From: JBBSBL01 sp963735885 | GTDB taxonomy: Bacteria; Actinomycetota; Thermoleophilia; Solirubrobacterales; Solirubrobacteraceae | NCBI GenBank assembly: GCA_963735885.1 | Contig: CAVTMP010000004.1 | Coordinates: 620,001-684,000 of the forward strand | DNA: 64,000 bases | Direction of reading: 5' to 3' | In this document: in pieces, positions 1 through 9,316 of the stretch | How the letters are laid out: the number at the start of each line of letters is the position of its first letter | Position numbering within the stretch: the stretch's first letter is position 1 | The notes under the pieces: model-generated | What the model saw: the letters and a program-made list of their open reading frames with translations, nothing else | Databases searched by the model: none | Told to the model about the DNA's origin: nothing | Made by a program: the position numbers and the translations under genes

Positions 1-1
1 G

Positions 2-1381
2 GCGCGGCGGCGCGGCTACGAGACGATCGGCCTCGAGCTCTCCGCGAGCGGGGCCGCCTACGCCCGCGACGTCCTCGGGCTCGACGTCCGCGAGCTGACC
101 CTCGAGGCCCTCGGCGACGATCGCGGCTTCGACGTGATCGTGCTCGCCGACGTGATCGAGCACCTCGACGACCCCGTCGCCGCGATCGACCGCTGCCACG
201 AGCTCCTGGCCCCCGGCGGCGTGCTGTGCGTCGTCACCCCGGACCCGTCCTCGCGGACCGCGCGGCTCGCCGGCCGGCGCTGGTGGGGCTACCTGCCCGC
301 GCACACCTACCTGCTCCCCCGCCTCACCCTCCGTGAGCTGCTCGGCGCGCGCGGGCTCGTGCTCTCCGACGACGTGCCGCTCGTGCGCACCTTCTCCGCG
401 GGCTACTGGGTCGCCGGCGCCGGCCAGCGGGGCGGCCCGCTCGGCGCGGTGGTCGACCGCGCGCGGCGCGCGCTGCCGGACACCGCCTCGCTCTCGCTCT
501 CGCTCGGCGACGAGCGCGTCATCCTCGCCCACCGCACCCAGGCGATCGAGCCCTCCGAGCCACTCGTCCACGACCGCGGCGGGGCGCAGAAGGTCCACAT
601 CGTGCTGCCGGCGTACAACGCCGCGTCGACGATCCCGCTCGTCGCCGAGGAGCTGCCCGTCGAGGCCGCCGACCGGGCCCTGCTGGTCGACGACCACTCG
701 CCGGACGAGACCTCCGCCGTCGCCCTGCGGGCGGGCTTCACCGTCGTCCGCCATCCCCAGAACCGCGGCTACGGCGCCAACCAGAAGACGTGCTACACCC
801 GGGCGGTGCTGGACGGCGCCGACGTCGTGGTCATGGTGCACGCCGACAACCAGTACGACCCCGCGCTCGTCGCCCGGATGGTCGAGCCGATCCTCGAGGG
901 TCGCGCCGACGTGGTCATGGGGTCCCGGCTGCTGGAGGACGAGGCCATCGCGGGCGGCATGCCACGCTGGAAGTGGGTCGGCAACCGCTTCCTCACCGCA
1001 CTCGAGAACATCGCCTTCCGTCGCGACTACTCCGAGTACCACACCGGCTACCGCGCGTTCTCGGCCGAGTTCCTGCGCCAGATCCCGTACCTGCGCAACA
1101 ACGACGAGTTCGTCTTCGACCAGGAGATCTTCGCGCAGATCGTCGCGCGCGGCGCCCGCGTCATCGAGCTGCCGATCCCGACCCGCTACTTCCTCGAGGC
1201 CTCGAGCGTCGACTTCCTGACGAGCTGCAAGTACGGGCTGCGCACCCTCGGCGTGCTCGCGCGCTTCCGCCTGGACGAGAAGCGGCGCGGATGGCCGCTG
1301 CTCCGCCACCCGGCGGCGGACCTCCGCGCCCCGGGCGCGCCGGCCGCCGACGCTCCGAGCGAGCGCGCGACCCCGGCGTGA
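2..1381 (+). CDS. Methyltransferase-glycosyltransferase family 2 fusion, 5' partial
   Basis: The frame is open from base 2, so the true start lies before the window. About 459 residues are visible. Residues 1 to about 185 look like the second half of a class I SAM-dependent methyltransferase: the loop FDVIVLADVIEHLDDP is followed by a PGG turn and TPDPSS. A GT2 domain starts near residue 197 with KVHIVLPAYNA, then LLVDDHSPDET, a DNQYDP-type metal-binding segment and a GSRLLEDE segment. The GT2 half resembles dolichol-phosphate-sugar synthase-like enzymes that use a nucleotide sugar at the inner membrane face. It opens the surface glycan locus. The two domains are in one uninterrupted frame, so this is a real fusion or an early read-through; no internal indel is visible. 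Confidence 0.85.
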   Translation, partial: ARRRGYETIGLELSASGAAYARDVLGLDVRELTLEALGDDRGFDVIVLADVIEHLDDPVAAIDRCHELLAPGGVLCVVTPDPSSRTARLAGRRWWGYLPAHTYLLPRLTLRELLGARGLVLSDDVPLVRTFSAGYWVAGAGQRGGPLGAVVDRARRALPDTASLSLSLGDERVILAHRTQAIEPSEPLVHDRGGAQKVHIVLPAYNAASTIPLVAEELPVEAADRALLVDDHSPDETSAVALRAGFTVVRHPQNRGYGANQKTCYTRAVLDGADVVVMVHADNQYDPALVARMVEPILEGRADVVMGSRLLEDEAIAGGMPRWKWVGNRFLTALENIAFRRDYSEYHTGYRAFSAEFLRQIPYLRNNDEFVFDQEIFAQIVARGARVIELPIPTRYFLEASSVDFLTSCKYGLRTLGVLARFRLDEKRRGWPLLRHPAADLRAPGAPAADAPSERATPA

Positions 1382-1586
1382 GCGCCGGGCCGTCGCCGGC
1401 CGGCCGGAGTCGGCGGGCCCGCGACCGGCGCGCGAGGCGGGCCTCGACGTGGAGGTCGACCGCGACCTGGACCGACTCGATGCGGCCGTCGTCGGCCGGT
1501 GCGGGCTCCGCCCGCACGATCCGCCCGGGGCGCCGCGGACCTCCGACGTCGTCGTCCGCCGGCGGCCGCCGGCGGACGACTAGGCC

Positions 1587-3653
1587 GTGCTCGGGTTCGG
1601 CGGCTGGGTGGCCGGGCTCGCGCTCGGCGCGCTCGCGCTGGGCCCGCTGCTGTGGGGCGCGGCGCGGCTGCGGGGGCGGCTCCTGCCGGGGTGGGCGGGG
1701 CCGCCGGGGCTCCTGGGCACGGCCCTCGCGACCCTGATCATGCTCCTCCTGGTCTCCGAGGCGCTCGGCGCCGTCGGGGCGCTCGACCGCTGGCCGCTCG
1801 CGATCACCGCCGCGCTCGCCGGACTCGCGGTCGGGCTGGCGTGCGGCCGCCCGCCGGCCGCCGCGCTGCCCCAGGCGCCGCCACCGCCCGCGCCCGCGCC
1901 GGCGCCGGGAGGCCAGGGCGCGCTCGTCGCCGGGCTCGGGGCGGCGGCGCTCCTCGCCCACTGGGCGGTCGGCCTCGCAAGCGCCTGGCGGGAGGGCATG
2001 CTCAGCTCCGACACGCTGGGCTACCACATGCCGCTGGCCGCGAGGTTCGCCCAGGACGGGCGCGTCTTCGATCCGCTGTTCATCAACGCGGACTCCACGG
2101 TCACCTGGTTGCCGCACAACAACGAGCTGCTCCACGCGACCGGGCTGCTGCTCATGCGCTCGGACGTGCTCTCGCCGCTCGTGCCCGTCGCCTTCCTGCT
2201 CCTCGCGCTGCTCGCGGCCTGGACGATCGGGCGGCCATGGGGCCTCGGCGCCCCGGCGCTGCTCGGCGCCGCGGTGGTCTTCGCCTGGCCCGGACTCGCC
2301 CGGAGCCAGCCGGGCTCCGCGAACAGCGACGTCGTGGCCTACGCGCCGCTGCTCGCCGGGATCGCGATGCTCGTCTCCGGCGGCCTGGCGCGGCGGCCGC
2401 TGCTGCTCGCGGGTCTCGGCGCCGGGCTCGCGCTCGGCACGAAGCCCACGGTCATGGCGTCGGTGGGCGCCCTCACGCTCGCCGTCTGGGCGTGGCTCGC
2501 GCTGGACGCCCGCGCCGGGCGCCGCGCTCCGCGCGATGCGTGGGGCTCGGCCGCCGCCTGGGCGGCCATGCTCGCGATCGGCGCCGCCCCCTGGTTCCTG
2601 CGCAACCTCGTGGCCACCGGCAACCCGCTGCCCTGGTTCGGGCTCGACCTGGGGCCGCTGTCGATCCCCGACGCGGGGAACGCCGTCGGGGACTCGATCT
2701 CGCGCTACCTCACCGACACCGAGGTGTGGCGCGAGGTGTTCGGCCCGGGCCTGCGGCGGGCGATGGGCACGGCGTGGCCGCTCATCGTCGCCCTGGGACT
2801 CGGGGGTGCGCTCGCCGCGCTGGTGCGCGGCCGCTCGCCGGCCCTGCGCGCCGCCGGGTTCGTCGCCGTCCTCGCCGCCGCCTTCTATCTCGTCACCCCG
2901 AACGGCGCCGCGGGGCCGCCGGGCTTCCCCGTGTTCTTCGAGAACGCCGTGCGCTACTCCATGCCGGCGCTCGCGCTCGGCCTCGCGCTGCTGCCGCTCT
3001 GGCCGCCGCTGGAGCGGGCCGCCGCGTCGTGGTGGTGGGCGGCGGGAGCGGGGATCGTCCTGCTCGTGACGATCCGCGCCGCCGGCTTCGACACGCTCGA
3101 GCGCGTGCGCCTCGTCGTCTTCGCCGTCCTTGCGGCGCTCGTCGTGGGCGCGTGGCTCCTGCGCCGTGGCGGCCGCGCCGCCCCGCCGTCGCGCCTCGCG
3201 CTCGGCGCGGGCGCCGCGGCGCTCCTCGTCCTCGTCGTGGCGGGGGGCTGGGCGGTGGCCGACCGCTACCAGGACGGCCGCTACGCCACCGGGAAGTTCG
3301 CGTTCACGCGGCTGATCCCGCGCGAGGCCCGGGTGGCCACCGCCGGCTTCTACGAGGCCTACCCGCTCTACGGCCCGGACCTCGGCCACCGCGTGCGCGA
3401 GATCGGGCGGCGCGGGCCGCACGGGGCGTTCGGCCCGGTGTCGGGCTGCGGTGCCTGGCGCGCGGCCCTCGCCCACGAGCGGGCGGGCTGGGTCGCGGTG
3501 GCCTCGCGCGAGGCGCGCCTGTTCGGACGCGGGGCCCCGCCCGCGGCCGCCGGGTGGACGGCGGGAGTCCCCGGCGCCGAGCGGGTGCTCGCGCTGCCCG
3601 ACGGCGCGCGCGTCTACCGGCTGGTGCGCCCGCCGGACCCGGCCGGGTGCTGA
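1587..3653 (+). CDS. Polytopic GT-C-like membrane glycosyltransferase, paralogue of 38048-40174
   Basis: A 688-residue membrane protein with about a dozen hydrophobic segments. An early extracytoplasmic loop carries DTLGYHMPLAARF and the acidic-rich stretch FINADSTVTWLPHNNELLH, the layout of GT-C transferases that use lipid-linked sugars. The soluble C-terminal part has RVATAGFYEAYPLYG and a GCGAWRAAL motif. The minus-strand protein at 38048-40174 shares the N-terminus (FG..GAL...LGP), the DTLxYHxPxAARF loop, RNLVxxGNPLP and the CxAWRAAL ending, so the two are paralogues. The GTG at 1587 is the first start after an in-frame TAG at 1581 and matches the paralogue's N-terminus. Its 3' end overlaps the convergent gene by 40 bp. 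Donor and acceptor are unknown. Confidence 0.8.
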   Translation: MLGFGGWVAGLALGALALGPLLWGAARLRGRLLPGWAGPPGLLGTALATLIMLLLVSEALGAVGALDRWPLAITAALAGLAVGLACGRPPAAALPQAPPPPAPAPAPGGQGALVAGLGAAALLAHWAVGLASAWREGMLSSDTLGYHMPLAARFAQDGRVFDPLFINADSTVTWLPHNNELLHATGLLLMRSDVLSPLVPVAFLLLALLAAWTIGRPWGLGAPALLGAAVVFAWPGLARSQPGSANSDVVAYAPLLAGIAMLVSGGLARRPLLLAGLGAGLALGTKPTVMASVGALTLAVWAWLALDARAGRRAPRDAWGSAAAWAAMLAIGAAPWFLRNLVATGNPLPWFGLDLGPLSIPDAGNAVGDSISRYLTDTEVWREVFGPGLRRAMGTAWPLIVALGLGGALAALVRGRSPALRAAGFVAVLAAAFYLVTPNGAAGPPGFPVFFENAVRYSMPALALGLALLPLWPPLERAAASWWWAAGAGIVLLVTIRAAGFDTLERVRLVVFAVLAALVVGAWLLRRGGRAAPPSRLALGAGAAALLVLVVAGGWAVADRYQDGRYATGKFAFTRLIPREARVATAGFYEAYPLYGPDLGHRVREIGRRGPHGAFGPVSGCGAWRAALAHERAGWVAVASREARLFGRGAPPAAAGWTAGVPGAERVLALPDGARVYRLVRPPDPAGC

Positions 3654-4408
3654 GCCGTCTCGGCGGCGACCGGCTGCGGTCCACGACGGTAGTCGCCCCG
3701 GCTGAGGTGGCGCTCGAGAAACGCGTAGAGCACGATGAACAGGTAGCGGCTGCCCATCTCCTGCACCTCGAACTTCGAGGACCCGGCGCGCCGCCCGGTC
3801 CACGACGTGGGGACGATCGCGTAGCGGTAGCCGCGCACCACCGCCTTGAGCGGGAGCTCCACCGTGAGGTTGAAGTGGTTGGAGAGCAGCGGACGGACGC
3901 CCTCGACGACCTCCCGGCGGTAGGCCTTGAACGCGTTCGTCGTGTCGTTGTAGCCGTGCTGGAAGAGCAGGCGGATCCCCTGGTTGACGATCCGGTTGAG
4001 GATCAGCTTGAAGCGCGGGTAGTTCGTCACCGTCGCGCCGGGCATGAAGCGCGATCCGAACGCGCAGTCGTAGCCGGAGTGCAGCACGCGGTAGTAGAGG
4101 ACGAGGTCGCGCGGCTCGTCGGAGCCGTCGGCCATGACGATGGCCACGGCGTCGCCCGCGAACGCGTCGAGCCCGGCGCGGACGGCGAAGCCGAACCCCG
4201 GCGGGTTCGGGCTGCGCACGCAGCGGACTCGCGGGTCCTCCGCCCCGAGCTCCGCCACCACGCCCGACGTGCCGTCGGTCGAGGCGTCGTCGACCACCAC
4301 GACCTCGAAGGGGATGTCCTCCTCGTCGAGCGTCGCGACGATCCGCACGACGGTCGCCGCGATCGATGCCGCCTCGTCGTGGGCCGGGATGACGACGGAC
4401 AGCTTCAC
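3614..4408 (-). CDS. Family 2 glycosyltransferase (DPM1/polyprenyl-phosphate sugar synthase-like)
   Basis: About 264 residues of a GT-A fold GT2: KLSVVIPAHDEA at the N-terminus, VVVVDDASTDGT, then a metal-binding segment MADGSDEP and GSRFMPG. The pattern resembles dolichol/undecaprenyl-phosphate mannosyl- or glucosyltransferases, here without the C-terminal membrane domains. I chose the GTG at 4408 because it forms a 4-bp GTGA overlap with the stop of the upstream epimerase, as at the other junctions of this operon. An ATG at 4423 is possible. It is the last gene of a minus-strand operon from the flippase at 9292. Its tail overlaps the convergent membrane protein gene by 40 bp. Confidence 0.85.
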   Translation of the reverse strand: MKLSVVIPAHDEAASIAATVVRIVATLDEEDIPFEVVVVDDASTDGTSGVVAELGAEDPRVRCVRSPNPPGFGFAVRAGLDAFAGDAVAIVMADGSDEPRDLVLYYRVLHSGYDCAFGSRFMPGATVTNYPRFKLILNRIVNQGIRLLFQHGYNDTTNAFKAYRREVVEGVRPLLSNHFNLTVELPLKAVVRGYRYAIVPTSWTGRRAGSSKFEVQEMGSRYLFIVLYAFLERHLSRGDYRRGPQPVAAETAQHPAGSGGRTSR

Positions 4409-5476
4409 GCCGGCGCCGCCCATCGCTCCACGTTGTGGTCGTGGATCTCGCGCAGGATGGCCTCGGTGTCGTAGGTGACGTCCCACTCCGGGTAGTCGCG
4501 CCGGAAGTCCGAGAGGTCGCTGATCCACCACCGGTGGTCGCCGATGCGCGGCTCGTCGGAGAGGCGCCAGTCCAGCGCCCGTCCGGCGATCTCCTCGCAG
4601 CCGGCGATCGCCTCCCGCATCGAGCAGTTGCTGGCCCGGCCGCCGCCGAGGTTGTACACGGCGCCGGGGCGCGGGGCGGCCACGTAGGCGTCGATCGCGC
4701 GGGCGACGTCGACGGAGTGGAGGTTGTCGCGCACCTGGAGCCCGTCATAGCCGTAGACGGTGTACGGCTCGCCGGTGATCGTGCAGCGCATGAGGTACGA
4801 CAGGAACCCGTGGAGCCGGGCCCCGGCGTGGTTGGGCCCGGTCAGGCAGCCGCAGCGGAAGCAGACGGTGGGCATGCCGAAGTAGCGCCCGTACTCCTGG
4901 ACCAGCAGGTCGGCGGCGGCCTTCGAGACGCCGAACAGCGAGTGCAGGCAGGCGTCGATCGACATCGACGTGTCGATCCCGCCGAACCACCGGTGCTCCG
5001 GGGGCAGCTCCAGACGGGTCTCCCGGGCCTCGAGCGGCAGGTCGTTCGGGCCGGTCGCCGTAGACCTTGTTCGTGGACATGAAGACGAAGGGCACCTCGG
5101 CGGCGTGGGTCCGGGCGGCCTGGAGCAGGTTCAGCGTGGCGGTGGCGTTGATCGAGAAGTCGGCCATCGGGTCCGAGGCGGCCCAGTCGTGCGAGGGCTG
5201 GGCGGCGGCGTGGACGACGAGCGCGAGCTCACCGCCGTGACGCGCGAACAGGCGCTCGACCCCGTCGGCGTCGCGGATGTCGAGGTCGAGCGAGCGGAAG
5301 CTCTCGTAGCGCTCGGAGAGCCGGCGGGTGACCGGTGCGGTGGACGCCTCCGGCCCGAACAGGCGCGCGCGGGTGTCGTTCTCCAGTCCGATCACGTCGT
5401 ATCCGGCCTCGGCGAGGTGCCCCACCGACTCCGAGCCGACGAGGCCGCCCGATCCGGTGACGATGGCCACCGGCAT
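4405..5476 (-). CDS. CDP-paratose 2-epimerase-like SDR, frameshifted
   Basis: An extended SDR. The N-terminus has the NAD-binding glycine motif VTGSGGLVGSES and the STNKVYGD segment; the C-terminal part has RCGCLTGPNHAG and RIGDHRWWISD, typical of RfbE-like CDP-paratose/tyvelose 2-epimerases. The frame breaks near 5053: removing one C from a CCC run turns GDRPERP into GDRPNDLPLE and joins the halves into about 356 residues. This is probably a sequencing indel, though a true lesion is possible. The YxxxK motif reads LFGVSK, with Phe where the catalytic Tyr normally sits. The start ATG at 5476 overlaps the upstream stop by 1 bp (TGATG). It sits in tandem with a second epimerase. Confidence 0.8.
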
Positions 5477-6597
5477 CAGGCGATCGCCTCCCGCAGGTCC
5501 TCCGCGTGCTCCTGCGCCCACGCGTGGACATCGCCGAGGATCTCGTCCGGCCCGCGTCGCGGACGCCAGGCGGTCCGCGCGAACAGGGCCCGGCAGTCCG
5601 AGAGGTACACCGGGACGTCCCCCGGGCGGGTCTCGGGCTCCACCTCGATGGGCACCTCGTTGCCGGTCAGCTCGCGGCACAGCGCGGTGAGCTCGCACAG
5701 CGAGAGGCTGCACCCACGGCCGCCTCCGACGTTGACCGTGGCGCCCGCCCACGCGTCCGGCGCTCCCAGCTGCTCGTCCATGAGATCGCAGAGGTCGTCG
5801 ATGTGAAGGAGGTCCCGGACCTGCTTGCCCGCGCCCCCGAAGCCGATGTACCGCAGGGGCCGCCGATAGTAGTGCGAGAGCAGCCAGTAGGTGAAGACGC
5901 CCTGATCCACCTTGCCCATCTGCCAGGGCCCGGCGATCACGCCGCAACGGTCGATCACGGCCGGGATCCCGAAGCTCTCGGCGTACTCGGCGACGAGCAG
6001 CTCGGCCGCCAGCTTCGTCGCCCCGTAGAGCGTGCGCGCGCCGTCCAGGGGGAAGCCCTCGGCGATGCCCTCCGGCCCGGCGCCGGCGACCGGCTGGTCC
6101 GCCGACAGCTCGAAGCGGGTCTCCGCCTCCTCGAGGCGCAGCGCGCGCTGCGCGGCCACCGGATAGACGCGGCTCGTGGACAGGAAGACGAACTGGGCCC
6201 CGTGGCGGCGGGCGATCTCGAGGCAGTGCCAGGCGCCCAGGAGGTTCGCCCGCACGGCGTAGTCGGTGGCGCCGTCCGCACCGGTGAGCGCGGAAGGCTC
6301 CGCGGAGCACTCGAGGATCGCGTCGACGGGCCCGACGAGCTCCAGGTCCGCGGGCTCGCGGACGTCGCCGTGCGCGAACGCGACGCCGGCCTCGCGCAGC
6401 CGCCGCAGCGTGAGCTCGGAGCCCCGGCGCCGCAGGTTGTCGAACGCCACGACCTCCCAGTCCGGGTGGCGCGCGGCGAGCGCGACGGCGAGGTTCGACC
6501 CGACGAAGCCCGCGCCTCCGGTCACGAGGAGTCGCCGCGGGGCGGAGCTGGCGGTTCCCGGCACGACGGCGGAGGGTAGATGGTTGGACGCGCTCAC
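5476..6597 (-). CDS. NAD-dependent epimerase/dehydratase, RfbE-like paralogue
   Basis: A 373-residue extended SDR with LLVTGGAGFVGSNLA at residues about 22 to 36, a DNLRRRGSE segment that marks RfbE-like epimerases, and an intact YGATK catalytic motif. The C-terminal half has RCGVIAGPWQMGKVDQG and GKQVRDLLHIDDL. It probably acts on a nucleotide-linked deoxysugar, in or beside the CDP-3,6-dideoxyhexose route suggested by RfbH at 16140-17459. The GTG at 6597 makes a GTGA overlap with the upstream glycosyltransferase stop. The neighbouring epimerase at 4405-5476 is a diverged tandem paralogue with Phe in the active site, so this copy may be the catalytic one. The substrate is inferred from family only. 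Confidence 0.82.
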   Translation of the reverse strand: MSASNHLPSAVVPGTASSAPRRLLVTGGAGFVGSNLAVALAARHPDWEVVAFDNLRRRGSELTLRRLREAGVAFAHGDVREPADLELVGPVDAILECSAEPSALTGADGATDYAVRANLLGAWHCLEIARRHGAQFVFLSTSRVYPVAAQRALRLEEAETRFELSADQPVAGAGPEGIAEGFPLDGARTLYGATKLAAELLVAEYAESFGIPAVIDRCGVIAGPWQMGKVDQGVFTYWLLSHYYRRPLRYIGFGGAGKQVRDLLHIDDLCDLMDEQLGAPDAWAGATVNVGGGRGCSLSLCELTALCRELTGNEVPIEVEPETRPGDVPVYLSDCRALFARTAWRPRRGPDEILGDVHAWAQEHAEDLREAIA

Positions 6598-7799
6598 CCC
6601 CCGCCGCGGCCTCCGGCGATCAGGTCCGCCAGCCGGCCGGTCTCGCGGGCGATGTCGCAGTGCTCCCGCACCCAGGCCGCGCCGGCGCGGCCGAGCGCGG
6701 CCCGCTCCTCCGGCGCCAGCGCCAGAAGGGCCCCCAGCCCGGCGGCGAGCGCCTCGGGGTCCCCGGGGGGGACGAGGCGCCCGCGATCGGCCCCGACGAG
6801 CTCGGGGATGCCGACCTCGCGCGTGGAGAGGACCGGCAGCTCCAGCGCCATCGCCTCCTTCAACGCCACCGGCATCGAGTCCCGGTCGCCGTCGGCCGCG
6901 ATCTTGCACGGCAGCGCGAACGCCGAGGCGCCCTCGAGCAGGTCCCGGACCTCGCGCGCGGACCGCGCCCCGAGCAGCCGCACCGGGGCGGCCGAGGCGG
7001 CGATCTGCGCCTCGAGCGCGGCGCGCCGGGGACCCTCGCCCACGACGAGCACCTCGCGTCCGCCCAGCCGACCGCTCGGCGCGAGCGTGGCCGCGGCGGC
7101 GACGAGGTCGTCGAAGCCCTTCTTCTCCACCAGCCGCCCGGTGGCCACGATCGGCCCGTCCGGGCGGTAGGGCGCGCGCCGGCAGAAGCGGGCCGGATCG
7201 ATCCCGGCGATCAACACCTCCGTCCGGCCGGCCGATGCGGGAGCGACCGAGACGACCTGGCGGCGAACGTAGTCGCAGCTCACCGTGACGAACGCCGCGG
7301 CGCCGAGGTTGCGCCGCAGGCGACCCGGCTCGAGCCAGGCGTCGGTGGCGTGGACCGCCACCGAGAACGGCGTGCCGGTCCACCCGGACAGGAGGCGCGC
7401 GACGTCCGCGGCCTCGCCGTTGAAGTGCGCGTGGAGGTGGTCGGCGGCGGCGGCCCGCCCGGCCCACGGAGCGATCCGGGCCAGCCCGGCGAGCCGGCGG
7501 CGGCCGCCGGGCGGCGGCCACGCCCGCTCGCGCACCAGGTAGCGCCCGCTCATCCGCGGGTGAGCGGCCACCAGCCGCAACCCCGCCCGGGCCCGCGCCG
7601 AAGCGCCGGCGTCGGACGGATACGCCGGCGGGACCACCGGCGCCTCCGCCCCCTCGGTCCTCCCCCGCGCCAACGCGACCACGTCCACGTCCCAGCCGCG
7701 CGCGACCAGGGCGGCCATCTCGCCGTGGACGAAGGTCTGCGAGAGGTCCGGGTAGCGCTCGAGGACGTAGAGGACCGGGCGCGGCGCCGGCACGCTCAC
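6594..7799 (-). CDS. Family 4-type (GT-B) glycosyltransferase
   Basis: A 401-residue GT-B enzyme. N-terminal residues 10 to 30 (YVLERYPDLSQTFVHGEM) and the HLHAHFNGEAA motif at 121 to 131 resemble colanic-acid and exopolysaccharide GT4 enzymes. The donor-binding C-terminal half has VATGRLVEKKGFDDL (218 to 232) and the EX7E-type segment LKEAMALELPVLSTREVGIPE near 313 to 333. It should add a sugar from a nucleotide donor to a lipid-linked glycan at the cytoplasmic membrane. Start GTG 7799 overlaps the stop of the flippase gene (GTGA), giving a coupled operon. Sugar specificity cannot be read from the sequence. Confidence 0.87.
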   Translation of the reverse strand: MSVPAPRPVLYVLERYPDLSQTFVHGEMAALVARGWDVDVVALARGRTEGAEAPVVPPAYPSDAGASARARAGLRLVAAHPRMSGRYLVRERAWPPPGGRRRLAGLARIAPWAGRAAAADHLHAHFNGEAADVARLLSGWTGTPFSVAVHATDAWLEPGRLRRNLGAAAFVTVSCDYVRRQVVSVAPASAGRTEVLIAGIDPARFCRRAPYRPDGPIVATGRLVEKKGFDDLVAAAATLAPSGRLGGREVLVVGEGPRRAALEAQIAASAAPVRLLGARSAREVRDLLEGASAFALPCKIAADGDRDSMPVALKEAMALELPVLSTREVGIPELVGADRGRLVPPGDPEALAAGLGALLALAPEERAALGRAGAAWVREHCDIARETGRLADLIAGGRGGG

Positions 7800-9292
7800 G
7801 CGGGCGCCTCTCCGGCGGACGCGGCGACGCCGCCACCGCCGCGACGCAGATAGCCGGCCATCTCGGCGAGGAGGCGGCGCTCCCGCCACCAGGTCGCCAG
7901 GGCGAGGACCGCGACGAAGAGGCCGAGCTCCACCACCGCGACCGCGGGCGTCCGGGCGCCGGTCTCCAGGGCCCGGGCCGCGAGCACCGCCGCCGAGGCC
8001 AGCAGGACCGGCAGCGCGCACCGCGCGATGAGGGCGGTCATCGGGACGCCGGGAAGCAGCCGCTTGACGTACCACGTCCGCACGCCGAACGCCGCCGCCA
8101 TCACGGCGAACATGCCGTAGGCGAACCCGTCGACCCCGACGGCGAAGAGCAGCGGGACCGGCACCGCGAGGAAGGCGGCCAGCGCGGCGAGGGCGTACCA
8201 GGCCTGCGGCGTCGAGACCCCGACAGCCCGATAGAACGCGGTCCAGTTGAAGCCGAGCTGGTGAACCGCGCTGGTGATGCCGATGGCCTGGATCAGCACG
8301 GTGGCGGGCACCCACTTCTCGCCCAGCACCCAGCGCACGAGGTCGGGGGCGAACAGGGCGAGCGCCGCGCCGAACGGCAGCGCCCACATGGCCGTGACCC
8401 GGTTGGACTTCACGAACATCTCGGTCATGGTGTCGCGGCGGTCCCGCACCGCGCAGATCGCCGGATAGATCGTCGCGGTGACCACCTGGTCGGCCCGGTC
8501 GACGTAGCGCGTCAGGGTGACCGCGAGGGTGATCCATCCGGCGGCGGCCAGGCCGCCCTCGAGGTCGAAGGCGAAGACCTGGCCCTGGCGGATGAGGAGG
8601 CCCGCGACGGCGGCGACCAGGATCGGCCACGAGAACCGCCAGTACGTCCGCGCGCTGGGCCGGTGGAACTCGATCCGCAGCCGATAGGGCGAGACGCGGA
8701 TCGCGACGATCGCCGCCGCCGCGTTGCCCGCGAGGGCCCCGAGGACCAGGGCCCAGACGCCGAGATCGAGGAGCAGCAGCGCGACGGTGACGACGAAGGT
8801 GGTCAGCGGGACGACCGCCTGGACGGTCCGCTGGCGGACGAAGTCCATGCGGCGGAAGAAGACCCAGGCCGGGGACTGCAGCGCGAAGGCCACGGGAAGG
8901 TAGGCGAGCGCGATCATCAGCGGCGCGATCTGCCAGTCCCCGTAGATCGCGGCGATCACCGGCGAGAGCAGCACGATCAGCCCGGTGAAGACGCCGGACA
9001 GCCACAGCTCGAGCGTGAACGCCCGCTGGAAGGCCAGCTCCTGGTCCTCCTCCTCCTGCTGGACGTACTGCTCGTCGATCCCGACCTGCTTGAGGGTGAG
9101 CAGCGTCACGACGGTCACGGATACGATCCCGTAGAGCCCGACCTGGGAGGTCGACAGCAGGCGGGCGACCACGATCTGCTGGACCAACGTGACCGCCTCG
9201 ACGAGCATCAGGAAGCCCCCGTTGACGAGCACGCCCCGCGCCGTGCGACGGCGCAGCTCGCCCCGGGGGAAGCTGAACCGCTCCGTGGCCAC
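7796..9292 (-). CDS. Wzx-like oligosaccharide flippase (polysaccharide biosynthesis protein)
   Basis: A 498-residue, almost entirely hydrophobic protein with roughly 12 to 14 membrane segments. The N-terminus (GVLVNGGFLMLVEAVTLVQQ, then ARLLSTSQVGLYGI) is typical of the MOP-superfamily polysaccharide exporters (RfbX/Wzx, PF13440/PF01943). It should flip undecaprenyl-linked glycan units across the membrane. It heads the minus-strand operon flippase, GT4, epimerase, epimerase, GT2. A TACGCT box ends 6 nt before the GTG at 9292, implying a leaderless transcript and supporting that start. It is divergent from the GT2 gene starting near 9317. Confidence 0.85.
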   Translation of the reverse strand: MATERFSFPRGELRRRTARGVLVNGGFLMLVEAVTLVQQIVVARLLSTSQVGLYGIVSVTVVTLLTLKQVGIDEQYVQQEEEDQELAFQRAFTLELWLSGVFTGLIVLLSPVIAAIYGDWQIAPLMIALAYLPVAFALQSPAWVFFRRMDFVRQRTVQAVVPLTTFVVTVALLLLDLGVWALVLGALAGNAAAAIVAIRVSPYRLRIEFHRPSARTYWRFSWPILVAAVAGLLIRQGQVFAFDLEGGLAAAGWITLAVTLTRYVDRADQVVTATIYPAICAVRDRRDTMTEMFVKSNRVTAMWALPFGAALALFAPDLVRWVLGEKWVPATVLIQAIGITSAVHQLGFNWTAFYRAVGVSTPQAWYALAALAAFLAVPVPLLFAVGVDGFAYGMFAVMAAAFGVRTWYVKRLLPGVPMTALIARCALPVLLASAAVLAARALETGARTPAVAVVELGLFVAVLALATWWRERRLLAEMAGYLRRGGGGVAASAGEAPA

Positions 9293-9298
9293 GGCCGA

Positions 9299-9308
9299 AG
9301 CGTACCCG
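9299..9308. promoter_or_regulatory. Overlapping divergent -10 boxes
   Basis: On the minus strand TACGCT (9304 to 9299) ends 6 nt before GTG 9292 of the flippase gene. On the plus strand TACCCG (9303 to 9308) ends 8 nt before GTG 9317 of the GT2 gene. The two boxes overlap, so both genes could be transcribed outward from one melted segment. The plus box lacks the final T and is weaker evidence. Confidence 0.45.
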
Positions 9309-9316
9309 CGGTGACC

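Noticed and set aside
1382..1586. A possible 44-codon gene (GTG 1449 to TAG 1581) in the 205-bp gap before the membrane protein gene
   Set aside because: It ends 3 nt before the next start, but its composition is not convincing, no ribosome site is visible and I see no relative in the window.
3614..3653. The 40-bp overlap of two convergent genes as a sign of a wrong stop
   Set aside because: Both reading frames look normal up to their stops, and tail-to-tail overlaps are common in compact genomes.
1161..4748. A very long open frame on the minus strand opposite the membrane protein and GT2 genes
   Set aside because: Its translation is almost only Arg, Ala, Pro and Gly, as expected from the silent strand of GC-rich genes, and it overlaps two well-supported genes.
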